Shown here: one piece after another, positions 16,829 to 25,566 of the stretch
Layout: each line of letters begins with the position of its first letter
Numbering within the stretch: position 1 is the stretch's first letter
NCBI GenBank assembly: GCA_964484465.1
Contig: CAZAFL010000011.1
Span: forward strand, 24,347-88,346
DNA length: 64,000 nt
Direction: 5' to 3'
From: CAZAFL01 sp964484465
GTDB taxonomy: Bacteria > Bacteroidota > Ignavibacteria > UBA10030 > SZUA-254
Position numbers and translations under genes: made by a program
The notes under the pieces: model-generated
Seen by the model: the letters and a program-made list of their open reading frames with translations, nothing else
The model's database searches: none
Told to the model about the DNA's origin: nothing

Positions 16829-17551
16829 ATGCAACGTAAAGCTCTTTCGTCTCTTCTTGTTATTACGCTTCTTGTGGTAAACGCGCTCCTCCAATGGACG
16901 TGCGTCACGGAACCACCTACTCCAGTTTCTGCCCCGGTGGGACAAAATACGAGTCTAACAAAGAAAACAACTATTCCTGCGATTGAAACGAGTGGTTTCC
17001 CCGACCTTGCCATTGATTCGGCAAGACTCGCTGGTAGCATTAAGTTTTCATCGAAGGTGTTTAAGTCGACCGATTGCGCTGTTGTCGAGAGTTGTATCGT
17101 TGCCGGGAAGCGGAGACTGATGCGCTTCGATGTGGCAACCCCCAACTTTGGCACTGCAGATCTGGTGCTTGGCGATCCGGCAGCGCACCCCGACTGGTTC
17201 GTCTATAGCCCCTGCCATGGGCATTACCATCTCAAAGGTTTCTCTGTGTACCGTTTGCGTAATGCAAACGGTGTCGTTGTGACCGGGCATAAACAAGCAT
17301 TTTGCCTTGAAGATGTTGCGAACTACTGGCCGGGATATCCATCCCATGGATACACCTGCTCCAATCAGGGAATTTCTGTTGGCTGGGGTGATGTATATGG
17401 AAGTTACCTTGACTGCCAATGGCTCGATATAACAAATGTTCCCCCGGGTAACTACTCAATAGAAGTTGTTATCAATAAATCCGGATTCATCAATGAGGGC
17501 GCAAATATTTACCCGGATAGCATTGATGTACCGGTCACAATACCGAAGTAG
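16829..17551 (+). CDS. secreted lysyl oxidase domain protein
   Basis: A 240-aa exported protein whose residues about 105-240 match the catalytic domain of copper-dependent lysyl oxidases. The copper histidines are in CHGHYH (H130, H132, H134). Both residues that form the lysine tyrosylquinone cofactor are in place: Lys155 in VTGHKQAFCLED and Tyr190 in DVYGSYLDCQW, followed by LDITNVPPGNY. The N-terminus (RKALSSLLVITLLVVNALLQWTC) is a signal peptide with a weak, non-canonical lipobox. GGAGG lies 11 bp before the ATG. Known family members oxidise lysine side chains to aldehydes for cross-linking; the bacterial substrate is unknown. It stands alone. Confidence 0.88.
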   Translation: MQRKALSSLLVITLLVVNALLQWTCVTEPPTPVSAPVGQNTSLTKKTTIPAIETSGFPDLAIDSARLAGSIKFSSKVFKSTDCAVVESCIVAGKRRLMRFDVATPNFGTADLVLGDPAAHPDWFVYSPCHGHYHLKGFSVYRLRNANGVVVTGHKQAFCLEDVANYWPGYPSHGYTCSNQGISVGWGDVYGSYLDCQWLDITNVPPGNYSIEVVINKSGFINEGANIYPDSIDVPVTIPK

Positions 17552-17575
17552 AAGATGAAAATTCAGATTGATAGG

Positions 17576-17947
17576 CTAAAACTGAGTAAGAGATAGTATA
17601 TTGCCGTCCGGGTCGTTGAACCATGCGACCTTAGCCCCGCCAGGCGCCGTCCAGATTCCGTTCTCGGTTTGTTCCATCCATTCGTACTTGTTAAACGTAA
17701 CACCTCGCTTCGCCAGCCGACTGGCTTCAGCTCGAATGTTCGATACATCCCAACCAAGTGCAGTGTATGCTTGCGGCTTAAATTTTTCCACCTTTTGGAT
17801 GCGTAGCATTGTTCCGTTCGCATCGAACACCAATGCAGTATTACCATCGCTCACGAATTTCAAGCCAAGAGTTTTTTCATAGAACTCTCGCGCTCGTTTC
17901 GGGTTGGTTGTTGCGACAAAGCAGATGAGTTTGGAGGTGGTTAGCAT
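17576..17947 (-). CDS. VOC (glyoxalase/bleomycin resistance) family protein
   Basis: A 123-aa cytoplasmic protein with one paired beta-alpha-beta-beta-beta module pair: KLICFVATTNPKRAREFYEKTLGLKFV at the N-terminus and VAWFNDPDGNILSLTQ at the C-terminus, both hallmark VOC segments. The divalent metal ligands typical of glyoxalase I are not clearly all present, so the reaction cannot be assigned. Convergent with the lysyl oxidase gene (24-bp gap). Confidence 0.85.
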   Translation of the reverse strand: MLTTSKLICFVATTNPKRAREFYEKTLGLKFVSDGNTALVFDANGTMLRIQKVEKFKPQAYTALGWDVSNIRAEASRLAKRGVTFNKYEWMEQTENGIWTAPGGAKVAWFNDPDGNILSLTQF

Positions 17948-18012
17948 GAGGGTATTATCTTTTTCAGCTCAAATGACGTGGCAAGCTACATACATGAAAA
18001 TGTTTTTTTCAT

Positions 18013-18414
18013 TCAATCCCGAATGCGCCTCTCATTTATTACCTTACTTCTATGTTTCTTCGCTTCAAGCCGCTTCTCTTTCGATACACTTGTTGCTTTT
18101 GTAGCCCGTCGTGTTTTTTTCGGAGCCAATGCTCGTTGCATCAACCCGATGAAGCGCTCGATCGCTTCCTGTCGGTTGCGCCACTGATTTCTCGACTTCT
18201 GTGCGACGATGTGAAGAACTCCCTTTCCGTCGATGCGTGAGGATGCGTGATTGAGAACAGCCTCGCGCTGTTCTTCTGTCAGGCTTTGTGAATGTGTTAC
18301 ATCGAATAAAAGTTCTACACGTGTCTCTACTTTATTAACGTTTTGTCCCCCATGTCCGCTGCTACGCGAGAACTTGAATTGCAGCTCAGATAAACGGATC
18401 AATGTCCCTTTCAT
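18013..18414 (-). CDS. arfB: ArfB-like alternative ribosome rescue factor (peptidyl-tRNA hydrolase)
   Basis: Releases peptides from ribosomes stalled without a stop codon. The class I release-factor GGQ motif is in SRSSGHGGQNVNK. The C-terminal tail is basic (APKKTRRATKATSVSKEKRLEAKKHRSK), as in ArfB/YaeJ, where it enters the empty mRNA channel. From ATG 18414 it is 133 aa, matching ArfB (about 140 aa) and lacking the decoding domain of RF1/RF2. An in-frame start at 18435 would add 7 residues. It diverges from mfd. Confidence 0.92.
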   Translation of the reverse strand: MKGTLIRLSELQFKFSRSSGHGGQNVNKVETRVELLFDVTHSQSLTEEQREAVLNHASSRIDGKGVLHIVAQKSRNQWRNRQEAIERFIGLMQRALAPKKTRRATKATSVSKEKRLEAKKHRSKVINERRIRD

Positions 18415-18608
18415 GATGAGCAGTACGCTACCCATTGAATTCCTTTTCCATGTTTAACATGCACGCCCTTGTGTTTTCGCCGTTAAGGATAGAGCGCTTA
18501 TGTAAACATACGAAAATGTTTGCATAGTTTCTGTCATGCAATTCCTGCCGATTCGATCTCACCACATTTTGGAATGACTGGTCAGCATCGGATAAGATTT
18601 GATATTTC

Positions 18609-18667
18609 AAGGGTTTTCTGTAATTTTAATCAACCCTTATTGTCCCGTCCTGCGGGATAATAGGGGT
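18609..18667 (+). promoter_or_regulatory. two mutually exclusive hairpins in the mfd leader (possible attenuator)
   Basis: ACCCTTATTGTCCCG (18633-18647) pairs with CGGGATAATAGGGGT (18653-18667) through a 5-nt loop, a 15-bp stem with two G-T pairs. An upstream AAGGGTT (18609-18615) could instead pair with AACCCTT (18632-18638), which would open the lower part of the large stem. T5 begins 7 nt after the stem (18674-18678), too far for a classical terminator. It ends 43 bp before the mfd GTG. Confidence 0.5.
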
Positions 18668-18710
18668 GGAGTGTTTTTGTTCAGGCTGATCAGAAAAAAG
18701 AACGCAAGCT

Positions 18711-21700
18711 GTGGAAAAAATTAATCAAACAATATATGCATCGGAAGCGTTTCAGAAGTTACGGCAGCATACCGTAACGTTAACCGCAGGGCAATCGTTA
18801 ACGCTCACCAGTGTTGCCGGGTCATTACTGGCGTTTGTTGCAGCCCATGTTTTTGATGCACGTAAAACGCAGATCTTAATGATAGCATCGGATGAAGCCC
18901 GAGCCGAAAAATTGCGCGATGATTGCGCCCTGCTACTTGGCGAAGGCAGCGTTAAGTATTTCGGCGCCCGCCCGATTCATCCCGGACAATCACTGGATGT
19001 GACTGCTTCAGTAGCGCAGGTCGAGGCCTTAAAATCGCTCACTTCAAATGCTCCGGTAGTTGTCATTGCATCTCCTCAATCAATCATAGAAAAAGTTCCG
19101 CAGAAGAATAACTTTTCGAAATCGATTATCGAGCTCGGTGTAAATCAGGAATATAACTTTCAGGATCTCATCCGTCGGGTTGAAGAGATAGGTTTCGAGA
19201 GAAAAGAATTTGTTGAAGGAGTAGGCGATGTCGCTGTTCGGGGAGGAATCATCGATGTTTTTCCGCATGTCGGCGAAAACCCGATTCGCTTCGAATTCTG
19301 GGGAAATACTATTGAGTCGATTCGTGAATTTGACGTTCTCTCGCAGAGATCTATCAAAGAATTACAGATTGTGAGTATTGTTCCGGGGATTTCTGGCACT
19401 TCTACGGAAACAGACGAAGGGCGGCAATCTTCATCTTCGTTATTCGAATATCTGCAGAATAATGCCCTCCTTATCCTCGATGATCTAGCTCTTATAAAGA
19501 AAGAGGCAGAAGAATTATTCTCCGAAGGAACAACAAGCCTGTTTACCTTCCAAGAGCTTGCGAACTTTCTAAGGAAATTTCCAACCATTACAAATTCGAC
19601 ACTACGTGAACATACCCCAACATTCACAAACCAACTATCGCATTTAAAGCTCGAAATCGAATCGAGTCCTCAACCTGCGTACAACGGAAGTATCAACACG
19701 CTTATCAGGGATATCGAAAAACTCTCGTCGGAAGGTTACAACATAATGTTGATGTGCGACACTGAAGGTGAGGCAAAGCGTTTAAACGAATTAATTGAGG
19801 AAGTACTGACAGCTCCGGCAACCCCAGACCAGTTACCCCCTCATGAAGTTGAACAGGATGTATCCATAATAAGTAACAAGAAATTGAATTATACGATAGT
19901 TCATGAGGCCGTTCATTCGGGGTTTATCTATCATCCTGCAAAGATTGCAATCTTCACTGAGCACGAAATTTTTGGCCGATTGAAGAAACGGGGTGTCACG
20001 AAACGCCGTCGCTTCAAGGGATTCACACAAAAGGAGTTACAACAGCTGAAGTCCGGAGATTACGTTGTACATGTCGACCACGGCATCGGTTCGTTCGGGG
20101 GGCTAAAAAAAATAAATGTCGGCGGGGTCGAACAGGAGGTAATGAAATTAATTTTCCTGGAGAACGACCTGTTATACGTCAACCTGAACTTCATCAACAG
20201 GGTGCAAAAATATTCCTCGCAGGAAGGCCATGTTCCGAAACTCAACAAACTTGGAACAGCAGACTGGAAGCGTGCAAAAGACCGCGCGAAACGGCGCATC
20301 AAAGATATTGCGCGCGATATTATAGCATTGTATGCGCGCAGAAAGCATGAAGAGGGCTTTGCATTTTCTTCAGATACGCATTGGCAGAAGGAGCTCGAGG
20401 CATCGTTCATGTACGAGGATACGCCCGACCAGGCGCAGGCGACGCTCGATGTCAAGAACGATATGGAAAGTTCTTCCCCGATGGACCGGCTCGTCTGCGG
20501 TGACGTCGGTTTCGGAAAAACAGAAATCGCCGTCCGCGCCGCTTTCAAAGCAGTGATGAACGGGAAGCAAGTTGCGGTTCTTGTGCCGACAACGATTCTC
20601 GCAATTCAGCATTACAATACGTTTCACGACCGCCTCTCTCGGTACACGACGCGTATCGAACAAATTACAAGGTTCAAATCAGCTAAAGAGCAAAGGATTA
20701 TTGTTGAAGGATTACGCCATGGGTCGGTCGATATTATCATCGGAACGCATCGGTTGTTGTCGAAAGATATTGCGTTCAAGGATCTGGGGTTATTGATTAT
20801 CGACGAGGAACACCGCTTCGGAGTTTCAGCGAAAGAGAAACTGCGGAAGCTCAAAGCATCGGTCGACACACTGGCACTTACCGCAACGCCGATTCCACGG
20901 ACGCTCCACTTCTCGATGATCGGCGCACGCGACCTTTCCCTGATGACGACACCTCCGAGGAACCGGTTGCCGATCATGACGGACATTATTCCGGCAGATT
21001 CCCAGGGGAAAGAGATTCACTGGCGCATTATCCGTGAGGGGATTTTGAGGGAAATGCATCGGGGAGGGCAGGCGTATTTTGTTCACGACCGGGTTCATAA
21101 CATTGAGGCAATTGTCGAAAACCTCCGGCGTCATATTCCGGAAGCACGGATTCACATTGCACATGGTCAGATGAGTGGACATGAGCTCGAAAAGACGATG
21201 CTCGATTTCCTTGAAAAAAAATACGATGTTCTTGTCTGTACAAAGATTATCGAATCAGGGCTCGATATTCCAAACGTCAATACTATCATCATCAACCGTG
21301 CTGACATGTTCGGGCTCGCAGAGCTGTACCAGCTCCGCGGTCGTGTCGGGCGGTCAAATGTGCAGGCGTACGCGTATCTGCTGACGCCCCCATTGAGTAT
21401 CATGCCGAAACAAACTCTTCGACGATTGCAGGCGATTGAAGAATTTACAGAGCTCGGGTCGGGGTTCAACCTGGCAATGCGCGACCTCGAGATTCGGGGT
21501 GCAGGAAACCTCCTCGGTGCCGAACAGTCCGGCTTCATTATGGAAATGGGGTTTGAAATGTACGAGCGGATCGTTCGTGAAGCGGTCGAGGAATTGAAGC
21601 GGGAAGAATTCAAAGAACTGCTGGAGCAGCAGGAGGGAGGAGGTCAGATTTCTGCTCGTTCACCCGTCGAGACTGTTATTGAATCGGATATCGAAGCTCT

Positions 21701-22154
21701 CATTCCGGATTTCTACATCGAATCAGATACTGAACGCCTCGATATCTACCGGAGGTTGTATCGAATGACCACGGAGGATGAACTTAAGATGATGCGCGGA
21801 GAGCTGCAGGATCGTTTTGGAGAATATCCGGAGGAAGTTGAAAATTTATTTCAACTTGTTCAGCTTCGTCTGAAAGCTTCAGAGGCTGGCTTAGCGAAAG
21901 TATCTCTGAAAGAAGACGTATTGACAATAGTGCTCCCTGGAGAAACCGACCAGGCTTTTTATGGAACGCCGGGTAACGATCATTCGCCGTTTCAGCTCAT
22001 CATGAAACGAATTGCTGACGGGACACTGAAGGATGTTCGGCTTAAAGAAATTAAGAAAGAATTGATGTTGGAAGTAAGACTAAAGGCAGCCGACAATGCA
22101 TCTGATCGGCTGGAGGCAGCGAGAAGAAAGATGATGGAAGTGGCTGCCGGGTAA
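18711..22154 (+). CDS. mfd: transcription-repair coupling factor Mfd
   Basis: A 1147-aa translocase that removes stalled RNA polymerase and recruits UvrA to template lesions. Order of domains: a UvrB-like N-terminal module (about 1-330), the RNA polymerase interaction domain beginning near 440 (GDYVVHVDHGIGSFGGL), RecG-like helicase domains with Walker A GDVGFGKTE (about residue 600), DEEH (about 698), LTATPIPRTL, and the TRG segment with LRGRVGRSN and GAGNLLGAEQSGFI, then the C-terminal TRCF domain (about 1000-1110). The start is GTG at 18711. The leader upstream can form two alternative hairpins. Full-length and intact. Confidence 0.98.
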   Translation: MEKINQTIYASEAFQKLRQHTVTLTAGQSLTLTSVAGSLLAFVAAHVFDARKTQILMIASDEARAEKLRDDCALLLGEGSVKYFGARPIHPGQSLDVTASVAQVEALKSLTSNAPVVVIASPQSIIEKVPQKNNFSKSIIELGVNQEYNFQDLIRRVEEIGFERKEFVEGVGDVAVRGGIIDVFPHVGENPIRFEFWGNTIESIREFDVLSQRSIKELQIVSIVPGISGTSTETDEGRQSSSSLFEYLQNNALLILDDLALIKKEAEELFSEGTTSLFTFQELANFLRKFPTITNSTLREHTPTFTNQLSHLKLEIESSPQPAYNGSINTLIRDIEKLSSEGYNIMLMCDTEGEAKRLNELIEEVLTAPATPDQLPPHEVEQDVSIISNKKLNYTIVHEAVHSGFIYHPAKIAIFTEHEIFGRLKKRGVTKRRRFKGFTQKELQQLKSGDYVVHVDHGIGSFGGLKKINVGGVEQEVMKLIFLENDLLYVNLNFINRVQKYSSQEGHVPKLNKLGTADWKRAKDRAKRRIKDIARDIIALYARRKHEEGFAFSSDTHWQKELEASFMYEDTPDQAQATLDVKNDMESSSPMDRLVCGDVGFGKTEIAVRAAFKAVMNGKQVAVLVPTTILAIQHYNTFHDRLSRYTTRIEQITRFKSAKEQRIIVEGLRHGSVDIIIGTHRLLSKDIAFKDLGLLIIDEEHRFGVSAKEKLRKLKASVDTLALTATPIPRTLHFSMIGARDLSLMTTPPRNRLPIMTDIIPADSQGKEIHWRIIREGILREMHRGGQAYFVHDRVHNIEAIVENLRRHIPEARIHIAHGQMSGHELEKTMLDFLEKKYDVLVCTKIIESGLDIPNVNTIIINRADMFGLAELYQLRGRVGRSNVQAYAYLLTPPLSIMPKQTLRRLQAIEEFTELGSGFNLAMRDLEIRGAGNLLGAEQSGFIMEMGFEMYERIVREAVEELKREEFKELLEQQEGGGQISARSPVETVIESDIEALIPDFYIESDTERLDIYRRLYRMTTEDELKMMRGELQDRFGEYPEEVENLFQLVQLRLKASEAGLAKVSLKEDVLTIVLPGETDQAFYGTPGNDHSPFQLIMKRIADGTLKDVRLKEIKKELMLEVRLKAADNASDRLEAARRKMMEVAAG

Positions 22155-22247
22155 ATGTCTTAACAATGATTTATAGAATTAAAGGATTAATGGGATTACT
22201 TTTTATCAGGACATTCAGCGCAATCCGATAAATCATGTGAATCATGG

Positions 22248-23420
22248 TCAAAATGCCGTCATGAACCCTAATGTCAGGCTGTTCTTGAGCCGCTCTATTT
22301 CGTAACTGTATTCTGCGGTGAGTTTGAAGTTGCGACTCAGGAGGTAAGAAAGATTTCCAGTAATTGACTGGTATTTCAAATCGGTAATGTCCGAACGGAC
22401 GTTGTTATAGAGAATAAATGCGTACCAATCGAATGGCTCTGAGCTGGGAGCGTACATGAGTTGAATGAACCCGCCGTAGGAATTTACTGGGTCTTGCCCG
22501 GCAACAAAATATGGGTTAGTGTCATGCCGGTAAAGATACTGACCGAGAATTTCAAACTTGCTGAGTGAAATAGTTACATCCCCTCCGGCCATTTTAAATG
22601 TGTTGATAATGCCGGTACTGCTTTCTTTACCAAAGTAACCGAGTGTGCCGAGTGACAGACAAGAGTTGAATGGTTGTGCAACACGAACGACAAAATTTTT
22701 ATACGGGTCGCTGTCGTAGAAACCTTCAGAGGATGCGCCTATACCGTTTCCGTTGACGACTGAAACGTAGAAATCGGTCCCAACCGGTAATGAATAGTTC
22801 AGTATGATACCGCGGTCGTATGTGAGGTCGGCTTTTGTCAGACCGGGTTTGATTTCATAAATCGCATAATCTTCAAACGTGGGTCGAAGCTCACGCTTAA
22901 AAATCATGTCCGCGACTTGAAATTGCCCCACCGTAACATCCAGCGGTTGTCCTCCGATGTTGTTAAAATAGATGAACGCATCTTCAACACCCGGGATTTC
23001 CCCTCCTTCGTTCATGAGGAAATAGAAGAAATAGGAAACATCTTTCTTTATTTGTCCGCTGGAAAAGATTTTCATGACCATCGGCCACTCGAGGTCTGTC
23101 TTATTTTCTTCATTCGGCTGAACGCGCGCGAAGCCGTCGAAGCGGATGGCGATGGGGAGCTCACGCATGAGTGAAAGTGAGGAATCAGCAGTCTCGATTC
23201 TAGCCTCCTTGTCCTCAAGTCCCTCAAGTTGAAAGCCGTTCGCTTCGAAATGGCTACCGAACGAATTTAATTTGGGAACCGGCAAGTGACAAGAGCTACA
23301 GGAGAGCCGGTACTGCCGCGCGTATGTAGGTATAGCGTAGTCGTTTGCAACACCGAAGATTTGCAGAATGAGAAGAAGAGCAAGAGTGTAGAGACTATGA
23401 GATGATTGAATTTTTTTCAT
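22248..23420 (-). CDS. outer-membrane beta-barrel protein with N-terminal c-type heme motif
   Basis: A 390-aa exported protein. After a signal peptide (about 1-25) comes YARQYRLSCSSCHLPVPKLNSFG, with one CxxCH at 41-45, and then about 330 residues of alternating short strands rich in aromatic and glycine residues ending in Phe (LTLGFMTAF), as in outer-membrane barrels. Single-heme proteins with this YARQY..SCxxCH head followed by a barrel occur in many Bacteroidota and Proteobacteria and are usually labelled cytochrome c. Function is unknown; electron transfer or heme-gated pore roles are guesses. It stands alone and diverges from the DCC-LMF gene. Confidence 0.72.
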   Translation of the reverse strand: MKKIQSSHSLYTLALLLILQIFGVANDYAIPTYARQYRLSCSSCHLPVPKLNSFGSHFEANGFQLEGLEDKEARIETADSSLSLMRELPIAIRFDGFARVQPNEENKTDLEWPMVMKIFSSGQIKKDVSYFFYFLMNEGGEIPGVEDAFIYFNNIGGQPLDVTVGQFQVADMIFKRELRPTFEDYAIYEIKPGLTKADLTYDRGIILNYSLPVGTDFYVSVVNGNGIGASSEGFYDSDPYKNFVVRVAQPFNSCLSLGTLGYFGKESSTGIINTFKMAGGDVTISLSKFEILGQYLYRHDTNPYFVAGQDPVNSYGGFIQLMYAPSSEPFDWYAFILYNNVRSDITDLKYQSITGNLSYLLSRNFKLTAEYSYEIERLKNSLTLGFMTAF

Positions 23421-23584
23421 ACCTTTTTTAAGGGTTTCCTGAAATATGAACGAAATTGAGCCGTTTTATCATTTAGATTTGGACTTAATCTAAATAACGA
23501 GTTATTATACGTATTTGTTTTATTTCTTGCAAGTTTTTGTGTATTGTTATTTCACCCTGAGTCAAATAAGTTGTCTTCCTGAAA

Positions 23585-25435
23585 ATGAGACCTAAGGACA
23601 CACTATTTAGACTGATGACCAAACCTCTTCTCATCTACGACGGCGATTGCAGTTTCTGTAAATTATGGATCGCACGCTGGGAACAAATAACGAAAGACAG
23701 TATTGAATACGAACCATATCAAACTGCGGCTCAACGTTTCCCTGAAATCCCTCATGAGAAATTCACCAAATCGGTACAACTCATTACAGAGGATAACGAA
23801 ATTCTCGACGGTGCTTATGCGGTCGTTTGTTCACTCGCGTATGATCCAACCAAACGGTGGATGTTGTGGATATACGATAAGATTCCCCTTGTCGGAACAG
23901 CATCAGAATGGTGTTATGGCATTATTGCCCGGCACCGAGACGTGGCGTACAAACTTACATGTTTACTGTGGGGGAAAAACTTAGAGCAACCATCGTATCT
24001 GCTTACAAGATGGTTGTTCCTCCGCTTAATGGGACTAATCTATCTTGTTGCATTCTTATCGCTTGGCACACAAATTTCCGGGCTCGTCGGGAAAAACGGC
24101 ATCCTCCCTGTCGAACATTTTTTCGAGCTTGTCAAACAAAACTTCGGCAACGAGCGATATTTGGAGTTTCCGACACTTGCGTGGCTTAATTCAAGTGACA
24201 CGTTCCTGCAATTTCTTTGCTGGGGCGGAGCAGGATTATCGCTACTACTTATCTTCGGTCTTGTTCCCGCATGCGTCTGTTTCATGCTCTGGGTGTTTTA
24301 TTTATCACTTTTTGTTGCGGGACAAACATTTCTGTCGTTTCAATGGGACCTTCTACTCCTTGAAGCTGGATTTCTCACTATTTTTCTTGCACCCGGAAGC
24401 CTGTTGCCAAAAATTTCCAGTGAGCGAATTCCATCGACGGTAATCATTTGGTTGTTTCGACTGCTTCTCTTCCGATTGATGTTTTTTTCCGGGTTTGTCA
24501 AGCTCGCGAGCGGAGACCCGACGTGGCGTAATCTTACAACGTTAACATTTCACTATGAAACGCAGCCCCTGCCGACGCCTCTTGCTTGGTACGCTCATCA
24601 CCTGCCTTCGTGGTTTCACACTGTCTCTTGCGTGGTCATGTTTGGCATCGAGCTGGTTATTCCGTTCCTGATTTTTTTACCGAGACGGCCGCGATCCGTC
24701 GCATTCCTGTCGTTTTCCTTTTTTATGATAATGATTATTATTACCGGCAACTATACGTTCTTCAATTTTCTTGCCATCGCGCTGTCGGTTCTGCTTTTAG
24801 ATGATGCCGCATTGAGGCGGTTCTTTCCCAAAAAATTCTCAGACTATTCCGCAATCATTTCTCCAATACGATTGAAGCGTATTGCTGTCGCTGTAGTTGC
24901 TGTTATGATCATTTTCCTGAATGTTTTTCAGTTCACAAAATTGCTTTCCCGGCAAGAAACACCAAAGATGTTCGGTGTGGTTGCGGAGTGGTTTGCACCC
25001 TTTTCAATTGTCAATCGTTATGGATTGTTTGCTGTGATGACAAATCCGAGGAATGAAATTGTGATTGAGGGAAGCGATGATGCAGTGATGTGGAAGGAAT
25101 ATGAATTCAAATACAAACCGGGAGATATTCATCGGGCTCCCGGATGGGTTGCGCCTCATCAGCCGCGGCTTGACTGGCAGATGTGGTTTGCGGCCCTCGG
25201 AAGCTATCGCTCGAATCCATGGTTTATCGGGCTGTGCGTAAGATTGCTGCAGGGAACCCCGGAGGTTCTTCAGTTACTTGAAAAAAATCCGTTTCCGGAT
25301 CATCCTCCAAAATACTTGCGCGCAGAACTGTATGAATATCATTTCACAGACCCGGAGACGCGACACGCAACGGGTGCATGGTGGAGAAGAGAGCTAAAGG
25401 GGGCCTACCTGCCGGTGATTTCTTTGAATCAATGA
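23585..25435 (+). CDS. DCC (DUF393) thioredoxin-like domain fused to a lipase-maturation-factor family membrane protein
   Basis: A 616-aa fusion. Residues about 14-130 are a DCC domain with YDGDCSFCKLW (C22-x2-C25). From about 142 onward there are at least eight hydrophobic segments and the family blocks GKNGILPVEHFF, FLSFQWDLLLLEAGFL, FRLMFFSGFVKLASGDPTW, LTTLTFHYETQPLPTPLAWY and, near the C-terminus, RQPRLDWQMW-like HQPRLDWQMWFAALG. These match the LMF1/LMF2 family, which in vertebrates folds lipases in the ER; the bacterial role is unknown. An in-frame ATG at 23615 begins just before the DCC motif and is an alternative start. Confidence 0.88.
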   Translation: MRPKDTLFRLMTKPLLIYDGDCSFCKLWIARWEQITKDSIEYEPYQTAAQRFPEIPHEKFTKSVQLITEDNEILDGAYAVVCSLAYDPTKRWMLWIYDKIPLVGTASEWCYGIIARHRDVAYKLTCLLWGKNLEQPSYLLTRWLFLRLMGLIYLVAFLSLGTQISGLVGKNGILPVEHFFELVKQNFGNERYLEFPTLAWLNSSDTFLQFLCWGGAGLSLLLIFGLVPACVCFMLWVFYLSLFVAGQTFLSFQWDLLLLEAGFLTIFLAPGSLLPKISSERIPSTVIIWLFRLLLFRLMFFSGFVKLASGDPTWRNLTTLTFHYETQPLPTPLAWYAHHLPSWFHTVSCVVMFGIELVIPFLIFLPRRPRSVAFLSFSFFMIMIIITGNYTFFNFLAIALSVLLLDDAALRRFFPKKFSDYSAIISPIRLKRIAVAVVAVMIIFLNVFQFTKLLSRQETPKMFGVVAEWFAPFSIVNRYGLFAVMTNPRNEIVIEGSDDAVMWKEYEFKYKPGDIHRAPGWVAPHQPRLDWQMWFAALGSYRSNPWFIGLCVRLLQGTPEVLQLLEKNPFPDHPPKYLRAELYEYHFTDPETRHATGAWWRRELKGAYLPVISLNQ

Positions 25436-25441
25436 AATCAT

Positions 25442-25522
25442 GTTTTATCTGGTACTGGCCTCCATTGGAAAACCCGTCACCTTGAACGCTAGTCAAAGGG
25501 TGTTCTGAGCAAAATGAGCCAC
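25442..25522. repeat. dispersed intergenic repeat, copy 1
   Basis: The core from 25468 on (AACCCGTCACCTTGAACG, TCAAAGGGTGTTCTGAGC, AAAATGAGCCA) matches a second intergenic copy at 61826-61881 at most positions. It is also internally palindromic (CACCTTGA with TCAAAGGGTG). The flank GTTTTATCTGGTA at 25442-25454 reappears next to the second copy, but inverted. No gene overlaps it. Confidence 0.7.
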
Positions 25523-25566
25523 ATCTGTTATCTTGAATCATTGGAATAAATTCAGTTACTTACAAT

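Noticed and set aside
16706..17154. Minus-strand ORFs over the lysyl oxidase gene
   Set aside because: They are shadows: the plus-strand frame has clear catalytic motifs and the minus frames have none.
23548..23575. CACCCTGAGTCAAATAAG as a third copy of the dispersed intergenic repeat
   Set aside because: Only about 12 bases match the core and the rest diverges, so it cannot be told from chance.
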